Positions 40,783-52,017 are shown, counted from the first letter of the stretch. The stretch is 64,000 nucleotides of DNA from Vreelandella sulfidaeris (GCA_007182875.1 AP019515.1:62001-126000), one strand, 5' to 3'. A program made the numbers and translations. Notes: generated by a model not told the origin, from the sequence alone.

Positions 40783-43597
40783 CAACTTGGCACTATCAGA
40801 CTTTGCGGAGCGGTCTGCTTGATTCGCGTCTTCAGCCAGGCCAATTGCCGACTGTTATGCTCCGACATGCGCTGCAATAGCTCCATCATTTCGTCGTCGC
40901 GCAGCGCCTGCGTAGCTTGCTTCAACACAACGATCGATATATGCGATTCCTGTGCCAGCAACCAGCAATCATGCAAATCACGCAGTAGCGAAGAGGGCCC
41001 TTATGGTGGCTCGGCTGAAGCACCTCAAGCAGCTTATCTGCCTCCTTTTCCTGAGTTTCGCCGTAGCGCTGGATGCATGGTTGCAAGTCTTCGGAATGCT
41101 CTTGTGAGAAGCGCGCTAGCATTTTGCATATCGCGCCAATGTCCGGCTCGGCTTTATGCTTTTCCGCCACGGCGAACAGCGCCTGAGCAGTGGCGCGCGA
41201 GCTATCGTCGAGCAGACCGAGGTAATCGGCCACATGCGCCCTGGGGTTCTCCGAAGCCTCCTTTAAATGCTCGTCGCGCATCGGATCATCCATCTCGAAG
41301 GGCTCGCCCGGTTGCATCTTTCGCAAACGCACCGCGGCGTACTTGAAATACGGCTGTTTGCTCACCGGATCCCACTCATACAGCGTCATCTCGTTGACTG
41401 CTCGAGGCCGCTCGTCATTGTCCCAGTAGCCATAGTGAAACGGCATGAACACATGGCCTGGCTCGATATCACCAATACGCGCTGGAGCGTAGGCCCACCC
41501 GCGCCGGCTCTCAATCTGCAACATGTCTCTTTCTTCGATCCCCAGGCGCTCTGCATCTTCGCCATTAAGCTGGATAAAGGCATCCGGCGCAGCTTCGTTC
41601 AGCTCGCGAGAATGGGCAGTCTTGGTTCGCGTGTGGAATTGGAACACCACTCTTCCGGTGGTCAAGTGCAACGGATAGTCCTCATCGACTATTTCGTGAG
41701 GAACAACGTAGTCGGCGCCCTTCAAAGAGCGCGGCCAGCGGGGTTCAGCGCTTTAAACGTTTTGGGCGTGACGGCCGCACCGGTGTCCAGGTCATGACCG
41801 AAGTTCTCCGCTGTGTCGTAGAATGTACGGAAAACATAGTCGGAATAGAGGTGTTCGCGCCCGTGCGGATACTGCTCATTGCACGGCCACTGGATACCGG
41901 AGCCGCCGCTTAGTTTCTCATAGCTCATGCCCGTGTAGTCGCAGAGTTGGCCCCGCGTACATTCGCGCCACGCATCAAACGCTTCCTCGGGCGTGTTCCA
42001 CTTGATCAACGGCTCGCCATCCTTGTCTCGAAAATCCATGCGGCGTGCATAATCAAGCCAGATATCGAGGTCGGCTCGCGCCTCGCCGGGGCTCGATGGC
42101 CTTATGCGAAATATGCACTGTCCGGTCGACGTTCGTGAAGCAGCCTGTTTTCTCGCCCCAGATCGCTGCCGGCACGACATCGGCCAGAAGGGTCGTCTCG
42201 GTATGAAAACCATCTTGAGCCACCACGAAGAGATCTTTGCGAGCGAGCATCGCGCGTACTCGATGTAGGTCCGGCAGCGACACGGCGGGATTGGTGGCCG
42301 AGATCCAGAGCATCTTTAAAGTACCTTTTCCGCGTAGCGAAGATCTCAATGCATGGGTCGGCGGTTTCCAGGCGGGGAGCTGTTCTTTTCTATGTTCCAC
42401 AGATCCGCCAGTTGCTGGACATGGTCCGGGTTTTCCCAGTTACGAAAGGCCGGCAAGTCGCCGTCGGCACCGCACTCGCGCGTGTTCTGTGCCGTGGGTT
42501 GGCCATTCATTTGTAATACACCGCTGCCAGGCTTCCCGATCAGGCCACGGATGAGGTTAATGTTGTTGACCTGAACCGCAGCGGCCGTTGCCTGGTTAGA
42601 CTGATAGACGCCCTGCAAGACAGTAGAGACCAAGCTTTTAACCTCACCGAGAATGGTGGCAGCAGCACGCAGGTCAGCTACCGGCACGTCAGTCAGTTCT
42701 TCGACACGCTCCGGCGAATACTTCGCCACCGTTTGCCTGAGCTTGTCGAAGTCCATCGTGTGATTGTCGATGAAGTCCTGGTCGATATGCCCCGCTTCAA
42801 TAATCAGGTGGAGCAGGCCGTTGAGCAGCGGCACGTTGGTGCCGACCCGTGGCGCCAGGTGAACGTCCGCCTTGGCCGCAGTGGCTGTACGCCGCGGATC
42901 GATTACCACCAGCTTGGGCGGGTTGGGTCCACTTAGCCGGTCGAGAATCCGCATCCACAACACAGTCTGGGTATTGGAAATGTTATGGCCAACGTGAAGA
43001 ATCCCCTCGGTCATATCCAGATCGGTATAGCTTCCCGGCTGACCGTCCGAGCCGAAGCTTTCCTTCAACGCTGCCGCAGCGGTTGCAGTGCATAATCGGG
43101 TATTACCGTCCATATGAGGTGTGCCGAGGCCAGCCTTACCGATCACGGCGAGGGTATAGTACTCCTCCAGAAATAGCTGGCCCGACGTATAGAAGCCTAT
43201 TGCATTAGCCGTGTACTGCTCATAAATCTCTTTTGAGCGGCGCACGATCAGCTCCATCGCTTCGTCCCAGCTAGCCGGTTCCAGTTGGCCGCTGTCACGG
43301 CGAATCAACGGCTGAGTGAGCCGATTATCGCTGTGGTTGGCAATCCAGCCATGCAACCCTTCGGCCCGAGCCGACCTCGGTTGACCCGGTCATCGGTGCG
43401 ACCGCGCACGCCGACGATTTTCCTTCCTTGACGCCGATGTCTAACCCACATCCGTTCGAGCACAATACACAGGCCGATTGCACCCAGCGCTCAGGCTCGT
43501 CGGCAAGCTGATAATCAGGGCGATCGGGCCATTTGCCAACGTAGGGCGTTCTATCACCCCAGATATTGTCGATACTGTCTCGGGATTGTGCGGTCAT
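40782..43597 (-). CDS. Molybdopterin oxidoreductase with helical C-terminal extension
   Basis: A bis-MGD enzyme of about 938 residues. The 4Fe-4S motif is CVLCSNGC. The likely Mo ligand is Cys in GNTRLCTATAAAALKES. Cofactor-binding motifs include LVVIDPRRTATA and LWISATNPAVSLPDLHRVRA. After the usual C-terminal barrel (near KYAAVRLRKMQPGEPF), there are about 150 more residues of predicted helix with spaced Glu and His (ICKMLARFSQEHSEDLQPCI, ESHISIVVLKQATQALRD and ELLQRMSEHNSRQLAWLK). These look ferritin- or hemerythrin-like. Frame-broken near 43380, 42385, 42100 and 40975. Substrate unknown; assimilatory nitrate reductase or formate dehydrogenase relatives are closest. Confidence 0.82.
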
Positions 43598-43828
43598 GGC
43601 AGGCTCTAACATGCATGTATGTGACAACTGAGAGCAGCATAGTAGATAACGGCCATCTCAACAGGAGCGGTCTAGCTGAATCGGACCAGGTATTCTAGAC
43701 ACTGTTTGGTCTAGTATTTGGGGTTTGAAGGGTTTGTCTAAGCGGTCAATGTAAGTGTTCGAATAAGGTTTTCATCTAATGATGAGCCATTATGTCAGCT
43801 TTAACTAAAAGATCGCTTCTGGCCGGGC

Positions 43829-43855
43829 AACGACGGCCCGAAATAGGCCGTCGTT
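43829..43855. terminator. Perfect 10-bp hairpin
   Basis: AACGACGGCC and GGCCGTCGTT enclose a seven-base loop just downstream of the integrase remnant. A short T-rich stretch follows on the plus side. Likely a terminator. Confidence 0.5.
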
Positions 43856-43863
43856 TGTCTATA

Positions 43864-44370
43864 TCAAACTTCTGTTTGTTCTGCCACATCCAACGCATTA
43901 TCTATTTCAATCCCAATATATCGGACGATGCTTTCCAGCTTCGTGTAACCCAGGAGCAGCTGCACTGTCCTCAAGTTTTCGTGCGACGGTATATAAGCGA
44001 AGCTTTGGTGCGGCGCATTATGTGCGTGCCATAGATTGAGGCATCTAAACCTATTTCGGTGACCCAGGCTTTCACAATATGGACATATTGGCGCGTGGAG
44101 AGATGCTTTGCGCTGTTGATTCGGCTGGGAAACAAGAAGTCTCTATTTCTGAGTTGAGCAAGCTGTATCCAGTCCATAACTGAGATAGGGGTTTGCTCGG
44201 TTATTTCGAACTGTTCAGGTCTTTGCTTTTTGCTGCGTCCAATGGCTCGTGAGGGCATACACGCATCATGGGCTATATCCCGTACTCGTAAATTGACGAG
44301 GTCGTAGCTCGAAATTTACTATCCTATCGTTGACCAGGCTAAAGAGGGGAGATCTTTCGTCTTTTAGCAA
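43864..44370 (-). pseudogene. Tyrosine recombinase, C-terminal part
   Basis: Matches the catalytic half of a phage-type integrase: VNLRVRDIA, then FEITEQTPISVMDWI, YGTHIMRRTKASLIYRRTK with the HxxR-like box, and LRTVQLLLGYTKLESIVRYI with the terminal Tyr. The N-terminal DNA-binding half is absent, and two frame breaks lie near 44280 and 43975. A likely relic of an integrated island. Confidence 0.75.
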
Positions 44371-44449
44371 GTTGTAGCCGAACATTAATAGCTCAGGTAT
44401 TTTTAAGAAGCATAGGCCTCCTGTTCTACCAACTTGCCTTTACTACAAG

Positions 44450-45790
44450 ATGCAATGGAGATTTCAGCCGAAATATTCATGGGTTGGAGATCGGCGATAT
44501 ATAGACACGGAGGGTATTCTCTTGCAAGACACCAATTATTCCCCAGCACAAACGAAGGCGAAAAAGCTGAACCAGCACTGCGTCTGCGTCACTCTCGATC
44601 GGCCAGAAGTGGTTCGTAGTCTAGCTAATCAGTTGGGAAGTAATGCGAACGACATGCTTTCCAGTTCAGTCTGGCATCACTTCTTTTCAGATGTTGCGGT
44701 TTTGTTCCCAGCCAAGATCTGGATCGAATGCTGGCCATTGTCGGAGCTCTGGAAGCTGCGGCCAAGCTCCCCGACTTTCATCACCGTGTGTTTTCCAGAG
44801 CTCCTCAGAGCGCCCGAGCCAATCCTGGCCCCGTAGGCGCCTTCATGGGCTATGATTTTCACCTCGGTGGGGAGGGTCCGCTTCTCATCGAAGTCAACAC
44901 CAATGCGGGGGCGCGTTCCTCAATGCTGAGCTTGCACGTGCCCAACTGCAATGCTGCAGCGGGCTACTCGGGTGGCCTGGGCCGAAAACTTTGATACTGC
45001 GGTCATCGCCCAGTTCGAGAGTGAATGGCGCGCCAGCGGGCAGTGGACGACCGAAAAGCATAGCGATCGTCGATGACCAGCCTATCGAGCAGTACCTCTA
45101 TCCTGAGTTCCGACTGGCACAGCAGCTGTTTCGGGATAATGGTATCGATGCCCACATAGTCTCTCCCTCTGATCTCAGATATGAGTTGGGTGCGTTATAC
45201 AGCGGCGGCGAGCGAATCGACATGGTTTACAACCGCTTAGTGGACTTCGCTCTGGAGGTGCCAGAGCATGCCGCACTGCGCTCGGCTTGGCTGGACGGAG
45301 GCGCTGTCATAACCCCAAACCCATTCGCACACGCACTCTTTGCAGACAAGCGCAATTTAGCCGAATGGTCTGATCCTTCCATTCTTCAGGATTGGGGTTG
45401 AGCCCAGAGAACGCCGAGCTGCTTCGCTGCGGCGTTCCGCGCACCGTTAGGGTTGCCGCCAGTAACGCAGATGAGCTTTGGCAACAGCGACGGCTGTGGT
45501 TTTAAACCAGTGGCAGGTTATGGCAGCAAGGGCGCTTATCGAGGCAGCAAACTTACCAAACGCACATTTTCCCAGATACTCGAAAGTGACTATATCGCTC
45601 AGGCGTACGTGCCTCCCTCGGAGCGACTGGTTCTGGTCGATGGCGAGCGGGAAATGCTCAAGGTAGACGTACGGCTATATACCTATCGTGGCAATCTGAT
45701 TCTGGCTGCGGCACGCCTGTACCAAGGCCAAACCACGAATTTTCGTACACCGGGGGCGGATTCGCACCCATACTCATTGAGCCGATCTGA
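44450..45790 (+). CDS. ATP-grasp-like protein of unknown function
   Basis: About 447 residues. The first half has MQWRFQPKYSWVGDRRYIDT, VWHHFFSDVAVF and GPVGAFMGYDFHLGGEGPLL leading into IEVNTNAGGAFLN. The second half has SIAIVDDQPIEQYLYPEF, MVYNRLVDFALEVPEH, and WFLKPVAGYGSKGAYRGSKL, which looks like the ATP-grasp Lys/Gly loop, then LKVDVRLYTYRGNLILAAAR. This suggests an ATP-dependent ligase, perhaps peptide-forming, but no substrate can be named. Start uncertain. Breaks near 44700-44730, 44920, 45060, 45400, 45500 and 45755. Confidence 0.65.
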
Positions 45791-45997
45791 CATAAGGCGT
45801 GGCGTTCCAACCATAGTCTTACGGAGCGGCCTGGCACTGATCGGCAGCCTGGGTAGACGCTCGCTCAGACAAGTTCAGCAAAACAGACCATCTTATTGTT
45901 TAAATTTGGCATGCCAGTAAAACCTTACTACTCTGAACAAATCACGTGATGAGAGGTGAATCAACGCTTCCTTTCTAGGAACAAGCGAGGTGCCGCA

Positions 45998-46542
45998 ATG
46001 CAGCCGAAAACTAAGCATTTAGCGCTGGGAGCAGCCTTCGGGCTTGCAATACTCGTTCTGATTTTACTCCTTGTCGTCGTTTGGGTGGCTTATTCCGGCA
46101 CCTACAACATCGCGGCGACTCAAGGCCATCAGCCCCTTGTACGCTGGACGCTGATGACAACGATGAAAAATTCTGTAGCAGACAGGGCAGAAGCCATCAC
46201 GACTCCTTCAATGAATGATGAGATGGTGACTGCCGGAGCGACCGACTACAAGTCGATGTGTCAACATTGCCACGGCGGCCCGGGAGTTCGACAGAGTGAG
46301 TGGGCTAGAGGCATGCTGCCAGAGCCGCCACATCTGACCGATACCATCTCCGAATGGGAGCCCGCGAAGTATTCTGGTTGGCTAAACATGGGATACGAAT
46401 GAGTGGTATGCCTGCGTTCGGACCTACTCACAGTGATGATGAAATCTGGAACATCACTGCGTTTGTCATGCGCCTACCCGGCATGACGGAAGATGAGTAC
46501 GCAAGCTTTGAAACGGGCAGTTCAACAGATCATGGACACTAA
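45998..46542 (+). CDS. Membrane-anchored cytochrome c
   Basis: One N-terminal helix (LAILVLILLLVVVWVAYSGTY) anchors a periplasmic c-type domain. The heme site is CQHCH, with an axial Met candidate in GMPAFGPTH. About 181 residues. The ATG at 45998 with GAGGTG ahead is preferred over an earlier in-frame start. One break near 46365. It is paralogous to the cytochrome at 60554 (both share SGTYN/SGIYN, MKNSV/MHNSV and MPAFG/MPAWG). It is followed by DUF305 and a lipoprotein. Confidence 0.87.
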
Positions 46543-46552
46543 AGGAAACGCT

Positions 46553-47004
46553 ATGAACATGTCTTATTGGCGTTTCGGCGCGATGATCGCTACCTCTACG
46601 GTCATTATGTACGGGGTGATGTATCTCAATACGTACGCCTATGAGCATGTCTTCTGGAGCGAAACCAGAGCATGGATGGCACTTGTGATGGGCGCTGTGA
46701 TGGCGGTGATAATGCTGAGCTTTATGCTCAATATGTATCAGAAGAAACTGATCAATATCGCCATTTTGTGGGCAGCGCTCTGCTTTTCACCGCCGCATTA
46801 TGGCTCGTCCGCAGCCAGGCTACCGTGGGCGATGACGAGTATATGAAGGCAATGATTCCTCACCATTCGATCGCGATCTTAACCAGCGAGCGAGCACAAA
46901 TTCCGATCCGCGTGTGCGTAAGCTCGCCGATGAAATTATTGAGGCACAGCGTCGCGAAATTGCGGAAATGAAATATCTCATACGCGATTTGGAGGGCCGA
47001 CTGA
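46553..47004 (+). CDS. DUF305 protein with membrane helices
   Basis: N-terminal helices (IATSTVIMYGVMYLN, MALVMGAVMAVIMLSFMLN and a third near 46790) precede a DUF305 domain with MKAMIPHHSIAILTSERA and LADEIIEAQRREIAEMKYLI. DUF305 domains have a ferritin-like helical fold with conserved His and Met and occur in copper and arsenic clusters. Three frame breaks (near 46660, 46790 and 46900). The TGATG junction with the next gene suggests coupling. Confidence 0.83.
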
Positions 47005-47566
47005 TGTTTATTCCTTCACAGAACCGCCCTCGTCAGATCCTTATCCTTTCGACAGTAACGCTGGGCACCGCTTTTCTCGCCGGTTGTGGCGATCCTGCCC
47101 TGGCGAAGGAGTGGAAAATCCGATGATGCAAGGGCCGTCTCCCGAAGTGGTTGGAGCGCAGGAGGCCGTCAACTCGCCTGATATACCGGCGATCGATCCC
47201 CAAACGATGCAAGAAGCCGAAATCGAAAAGGTGCTGGGAGACGCTGCGTATTGCGCCTATCGGTATACCGCAGAAAGCCCGCCGATTCTCGCTATCGACA
47301 ACACGGATCAAGGCCAGGGTGCCCGCGCAGTTACCAAGATTCATGGTCGTCTAGTGGAGTTATCAGCAGACCACAATCCTGATTATGAAAACTTGAAGCA
47401 AGGCCTCATGCTCACCGCAGAAGGGTTGACGATGAGGGTGTTTTCGGATGAAGAAGAACCAGAATCAGCGGAGCCAGGAGAGCTCATTACAGCAGAGCTA
47501 CACTTTTCTCTTCAACAGGGTTTGAACGCCGGGTATCTAGGCTGGTATAGGTGCGAAACAGAATAG
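47004..47566 (+). CDS. Lipoprotein of unknown function
   Basis: The lipobox LAGC follows a short hydrophobic stretch (ILILSTVTLGTAF). After one break near 47105 the mature part runs about 160 residues with EIEKVLGDAAYCAYRYTAES, TKIHGRLVELSADHNPDYEN and a C-terminal LNAGYLGWYRCETE. Two Cys residues could form a disulfide. No family recognised. It is a plausible client of the LspA and Lnt proteins encoded in the same island. Confidence 0.7.
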
Positions 47567-47793
47567 GCAATGCCTCTTCAGTGCTTCTTGATAGTGCGCC
47601 CGTTCGGGACTTGGCCAGCGAGTAAAAGCTGTTCGGCGTGTTTTAGCGCAAAAGACCAGCGACGATCAGGTAAAGACCTGGAGAAGCAGATGCTGCAAAA
47701 ATATGAACAGTTCTCGGCCTAGCATTACTCCCTGCGGCAGGAAACCTAGCCGGCGGCCTAATATCTGTCATGCATGCTCAGTAAGGAGGTTGC

Positions 47794-48010
47794 ATGGATT
47801 TCGATTTTGATAAGCTAGTCTATCCAGAAACGGTTGTTATTGATGGTGTGGAGCACAAAGCTCAGAGGGATACCTTCAAAGAAAAATGAGTATCCCTTAT
47901 TCAGAGGAACCCGACGTGGGAATGAAAGCAGTGATAGTTCAAAGGCAAGCAAAGAGAAATACACCTCAAGGTAACTGATGTTCAGTTTCTCGAAAGTCTG
48001 CAATGCTGCA
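47794..48010 (+). CDS. Small protein, frame-broken
   Basis: The ATG at 47794 follows a strong TAAGGAGG site. It reads MDFDFDKLVYPETVV then IDGVEHKAQRDTFKEK before a stop at 47889. The next frame continues with MSIPYSEEPDVG, and a third with EIHLKVTDVQFLESLQ, so one protein of about 70 residues is likely, broken twice. No family recognised. Confidence 0.45.
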
Positions 48011-48034
48011 AACAGGGTATTTCTCATTTGTTTC

Positions 48035-48501
48035 GAAATAGTCTTCAGACATCTTTCATTCGTCCTGTTTGGCGAACAAGGCGCATGGCTTCGTGTTCTT
48101 CTAAATCCAAAGTGCATCCACCAACTCTTTGGTCTCAGGGATTTCCGCTTTGCCAGCCAAGCTGCGATAAAGACTGATTGCTTGCTCATGGAAGTCGAAA
48201 ATCTCGTGACAAATATCGTCAAAACTCAACTCGGCGTAAGGAGCATCGCAGGTCCGATGCGTACGGATAGGTTTATGCTCTAGATAGTCATATACATATG
48301 TTTTAATGCCTTTGTGTCGGCTTGTTGCTCAAAGCGTGCAACAACACGCTGCATTTCTGCTTCGTGAGCAGCTAAATAATTGAGCAGCATTTGAGCACGC
48401 TCTTCTTCATGCTCGGTGGCGCAGTGGGCTAGGCAACTAGCGAGATGTTCATGTAGCTGACGCGTCCAATCAATCAAATCACCAAACGTTCTGACTTCCA
48501 T
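48035..48501 (-). CDS. Ferritin-like four-helix protein
   Basis: About 155 residues, almost all helical: FGDLIDWTRQLHEHLASCL, then HEEERAQMLLNYLAAHEAEM, FDDICHEIFDFHEQAISLYR and ETKELVDALLDLEEHEAMRL. Repeated E-x-x-H and HE pairs look like a di-metal ferritin- or rubrerythrin-like bundle. No named family fits well. Breaks near 48295 and 48105. A relic of the same gene lies at 10535-10690 beside copC. Confidence 0.6.
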
Positions 48502-48656
48502 GGGATAGCTCCTATAGCGCTATTAATGTTAATGAGCGTGGTGAGAATGCTCGCTATCGTCTGATGTGCCGCGTTTGGCGAGGAACATCCACTCACCTAG
48601 CAAAATGATCGCCATTACTACGCCTGCAATCATAAGAACAAAAGGGTCTGAGGTGG

Positions 48657-49839
48657 GGTAATCCCCGAAAACCAGGGTGCTCAAAGTAGAATTTTCCGTA
48701 AGCTAAACGCAGGAGATTCTGCATGAAAAATCACGTTTTCTGACAGCCAAATACTGTCAATCCTCAAGCAAGCCGAAGGCGGTGCCCCGGTTCCGGAGCT
48801 ATGTCGTGAGCACGGTATGAGCAGCGCGACCTTCTATAAGTGGCGAGCTAAATTCGGTGGTATGGATGCGTCCATGATGGCACGGCTAAAAGAGCTAGAG
48901 GATGAAAACCGACGGCTCAAGAAGATGTATGCCGAGGAACGATTGAAAGCGGATATCCTCAAGGAAGCCATCGAAAAAGTGGTGAAGCCGTCTCGTCGCC
49001 GTGAGATGGCGCAGAAAGCCGTCATGGAAAAGCACGTCAGCATCCGCCTAGCCTGCTGGATGTTTAGCATCAGTGAAAATTGCTATCGATACCAAGCGAA
49101 GCTCCGCGGCGAGAACGATCAAATCGCCGACTGGTTGATCACGCTGACGCATAACCAGAGAAACTGGGGCTTTGGCTTGTGCTTCCTGCACCTACGTAAT
49201 GTGAAAGGCTTTCGTTGGAACCATAAGCGGGTCTACCGGATTTACCGAGAGTTGGAGCTGAATCTTCGGATCAAACCGAAGAAACGGTTAATCCGCGAAG
49301 CCTGAACCTTTAGCGGTGCCTGAAACGATTAATGACAGCTGGTCTATGGATTTTATGCATGACCAACTGAGCGACGGTCGTCGCTACCGTCTACTGAATG
49401 TGATCGACGACTTTAACCGGAAGGTCTTGGTATCGAAGTAGACATCTCGTTGCCTACTGAACGAGTTATCCGGGCGCTAGACCAGATCATTGAATGGCGT
49501 GGTAAGCCGCACTCTATTCGTTGTGACAACGGGCCAGAATATATCAGTGGTAAGTTATCGGCATGGGCGGAAGGTCAAGGTATTCAGCTGATGTTTATCC
49601 AGCCAGGAAAACCCCAGCAGAATGCTTATATAGAACGCTACAATCGAACGGTGCGCTATGACTGGTTAGCCCAATACCTGTTTGAAAGTACCGAAGAGGT
49701 TCAGGATTACGCCACTCGTTGGCTCTGGCACTACAATCACGAGCGCCCTAATATGGGGCTTGGAGGGATCACCCTCAACAGAAACTGGCCGCTGTGGTCT
49801 GAACTCTACTTTTGAAACCCTCTGAAAATGGGGATTACC
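48657..49839 (+). mobile_element. IS3-family element, copy 1 (IS407-like)
   Basis: Ends GGTAATCCCC and GGGGATTACC; flanked by a 4-bp target duplication GTGG (48653-48656 and 49840-49843). It is inserted in the C-terminal region of the second APC gene. Length 1183 bp. Near-identical to 59046-60231. Confidence 0.9.
48723..49815 (+). CDS. IS3-family transposase (orfA + orfB), copy 1
   Basis: OrfA: SDSQILSILKQAEGGAPVPE and a zipper-like KELEDENRRLKKMYAEERL. OrfB: integrase domain with SWSMDFMHDQLSDGRRYR (first Asp), IRCDNGPEYISGKL (second Asp) and QNAYIERYNRTVRYDWL (Glu). The N-terminal part is off-frame because single A and T bases are missing near 48727 and 48735. Further breaks at about 49300 and 49420 are absent from copy 2. 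Confidence 0.88.
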
Positions 49840-51127
49840 GTGGCTTTTACCCAAATAAAGCCCAGCAACACAATGGCGTCCAGCAGTATGGCAATGACCA
49901 GTATGATAGGGTTGGCGCTCACGCTCTCTTTAAGATGCCGCAGCACACCCAGTGAATAGCGATATCCATGATCAAATAAAGAATAATGCCGAGTGCTGCG
50001 ATACGGCTCAGGTCAAAGAAGGCCGTGAGCACCAAACCGAATACAATGGTGTATACCAACGTGTGCTTTTGCAGGCTGCCGGGCATGTGAAAATGACGGT
50101 GCGGTACCAGTTTCATTTCCGTCAGCATCGCAAGCATGCGCGAAACGGCAAAGACGCTGGCGATAATCCCACCGGCGGTAGCCAGCATGGCGAGTATCAC
50201 AGTAAAGGCAACCGCCGCTTCACCAAGCGCGGGCCGAGCCGCAGCGGCCAGCGAATAATCTTGTGTTTCAATAATTTCTGATAAGGAAAGGTTGCTGGAG
50301 CGGCAAAGCCGACAAGCGCATAGATCACCATGCATAAGGCAATTGAGATCATAATCGCTCTACCGACATTCCGTTTGGGGTTCTTAAGCTCCGAACCGAT
50401 GTTAGTAATAGTCGTGAAGTCTTTAAAGGCTAAAATGCCCAGTGCCGTTGCGCCTAAAAACCTGCGATTGTAGGCGAAGGTGCTTCGCTGCTTGCCCCAT
50501 TTCGAGAGAATCGGCAACAAACACACCGACAACACCAAACACAACAATACCGCCTATTTTGACGAACCCGAGTACCGGGCAACCGTCTCAATTAGCTTGT
50601 TGGCGGATAAATTGACCAAGAAGGCCGCTAGTAGTAAACCAACACCTAATAGAGGGCATAAAGGAGCGATCCCCTAATTCCAAGGTGTACGAGCCAAAGG
50701 TTCTCGCCAGAAAGCTCTGCGCGATCACCATAAAAATACATCAAAGCGCATGAAAAGCGGTGGGGAGTGTTGGGCCGTATGCTTTCTGAAGGTACATGCC
50801 GATGCCGCCCGCCGATGGGTAGGCATTGGACATCTTTACGTAAGAATAAGCGCTGAAAGAAACGATCACCGCAGCGGCCAAAAGCGAGAGGAAAAGATAA
50901 CCGGTCATTTCGGCCATCTGGCCGGTTAACGCAAAGATACCAGCCCCAATCATCACGCCTGTGCCTAATGCAACGGCACCGACCAGCGAAAGACTGCCTT
51001 CTTTATACTGTGGCGTTCTGTCCTGTTTCGCCATAAAAAGCTACCTCTTCAATATCGACAGCGACTACCCTCGCTGTTTCGGATAGAAATGAATGAAGTT
51101 ACCTTACCTACAGCATGGGTGACGATT

Positions 51128-51143
51128 CTGAACGCAACCTGAA
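51128..51143 (-). promoter_or_regulatory. Copper-box ahead of second APC gene
   Basis: CTGAA at 51128-51132 and 51139-51143 (TTCAG on the minus strand), 11 bp apart, 94 bases upstream of the start. Confidence 0.62.
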
Positions 51144-51197
51144 CAACGCAGAATGAAGACATGATCCCGATCAAGTGTTTGGCGAAAATAGGCTTAC

Positions 51198-51780
51198 TCA
51201 TCCGAGCAGCATTCGAAGCGGCATCCACAGTCCCACGGTACCGACGAAAGCGCCAGTGGCGCGGCCAATGAATAAGGGTACCCGCTAACATCAGTAGCCC
51301 GCCAGCGTTTCAGCGTAAGGGTAAACATAGCTATAGGGGACATGGCGCTGGGCAAGCAGATCGTAGTTGAGAAACATGGTGCTGAAGCTTTCTACGTCTT
51401 GAAGCTTTTGCAGACCAAGAGCACCATCGCAGTGGCAACGGCGTACTCTGGCATACGAGTGGTGAACAGGGAGCCTTGGGCAGCCCAGCTAAAGGCAAAG
51501 CCGATCAATAGCGCGGTGGCGAAAATCGCCAGCACCGGACGATAGGTAATGGACTTAGCGTAAGGAACGCTCATCCCCAGGTGCTCGCGGAGTTCTTCAT
51601 AGCCGCCGATACGTTCATCGCCAAGATATACTTGAGGCGTTGTGTCGCATTTTCCTGTTCTTTAAACGCGTCAATTTCTTCCCGTGAGGCCAACAAGTTA
51701 TCGTCAACTGTGAAGCCTTTACGCTTGAGTAGATCAACCGTTTTCAAACCGAACGGGCACATATGCTCGACGGTTTTCAT
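51198..51780 (-). pseudogene. Second glutaredoxin-MauE gene, damaged
   Basis: Keeps MKTVEHMCPFGLKTVDLLKR and ATALLIGFAFSWAAQGSL, but the upstream start codon equivalent to 18305 reads ATA instead of ATG. About 41 codons are also deleted between GTVG and LWMPLRMLLG, removing the ELKCACVGGN segment. The deletion joint lies at short GTGGG repeats. The first in-frame ATG is at 51780. Several single-base breaks also occur. Confidence 0.78.
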
Positions 51781-51963
51781 CCGGTAAACCTGTGCAGAGG
51801 CAGTGGATGTTGACGTTGGTATTGTTTTCCTTCGCTAAGAATATGGTATTTGCTAAAATATAGAACCTTTGTGCTACACAAAGGCAAGTATAACCTGCTC
51901 ATTTATTTTAAAATTCTAGCTACGGTTACGAATAGGTTTCTTCAATGATAAAATATATGTTAA

Positions 51964-51991
51964 ATAAAGGGCCAGCATAAAGGCTGGCCCT
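51964..51991 (-). terminator. Terminator of the second PPC gene
   Basis: Stem GGGCCAGC with GCTGGCCC followed on the minus strand by TTTATTT. Counterpart of 18136-18160. Confidence 0.82.
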
Positions 51992-52017
51992 GTATCTTAA
52001 ATTAGTGACTATATATT

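Larger units (their letters stand above)
48529..51034 (-). pseudogene. Second APC transporter, split by an IS
   Basis: N-terminal part at 49840-51034 (AKQDRTPQYKEGSLSLVGAV, GTGVMIGAGIFALTG) and C-terminal part at 48529-48656 (TSDPFVLMIAGVVMAIILLG, then EWMFLAKRGTSDDSEHSHH). Joined across the IS at 48657-49839 they read VKATSDP, exactly as in the copy at 19219. The two copies are clearly diverged (roughly 85-90% similar by eye), so this is not a recent duplicate. Confidence 0.85.

Noticed and set aside
43829..43855. Hairpin near the integrase remnant as an integron attC site
   Set aside because: The stem is perfect and short, without the R and L box layout; the integrase pieces are phage-type, not clearly IntI.
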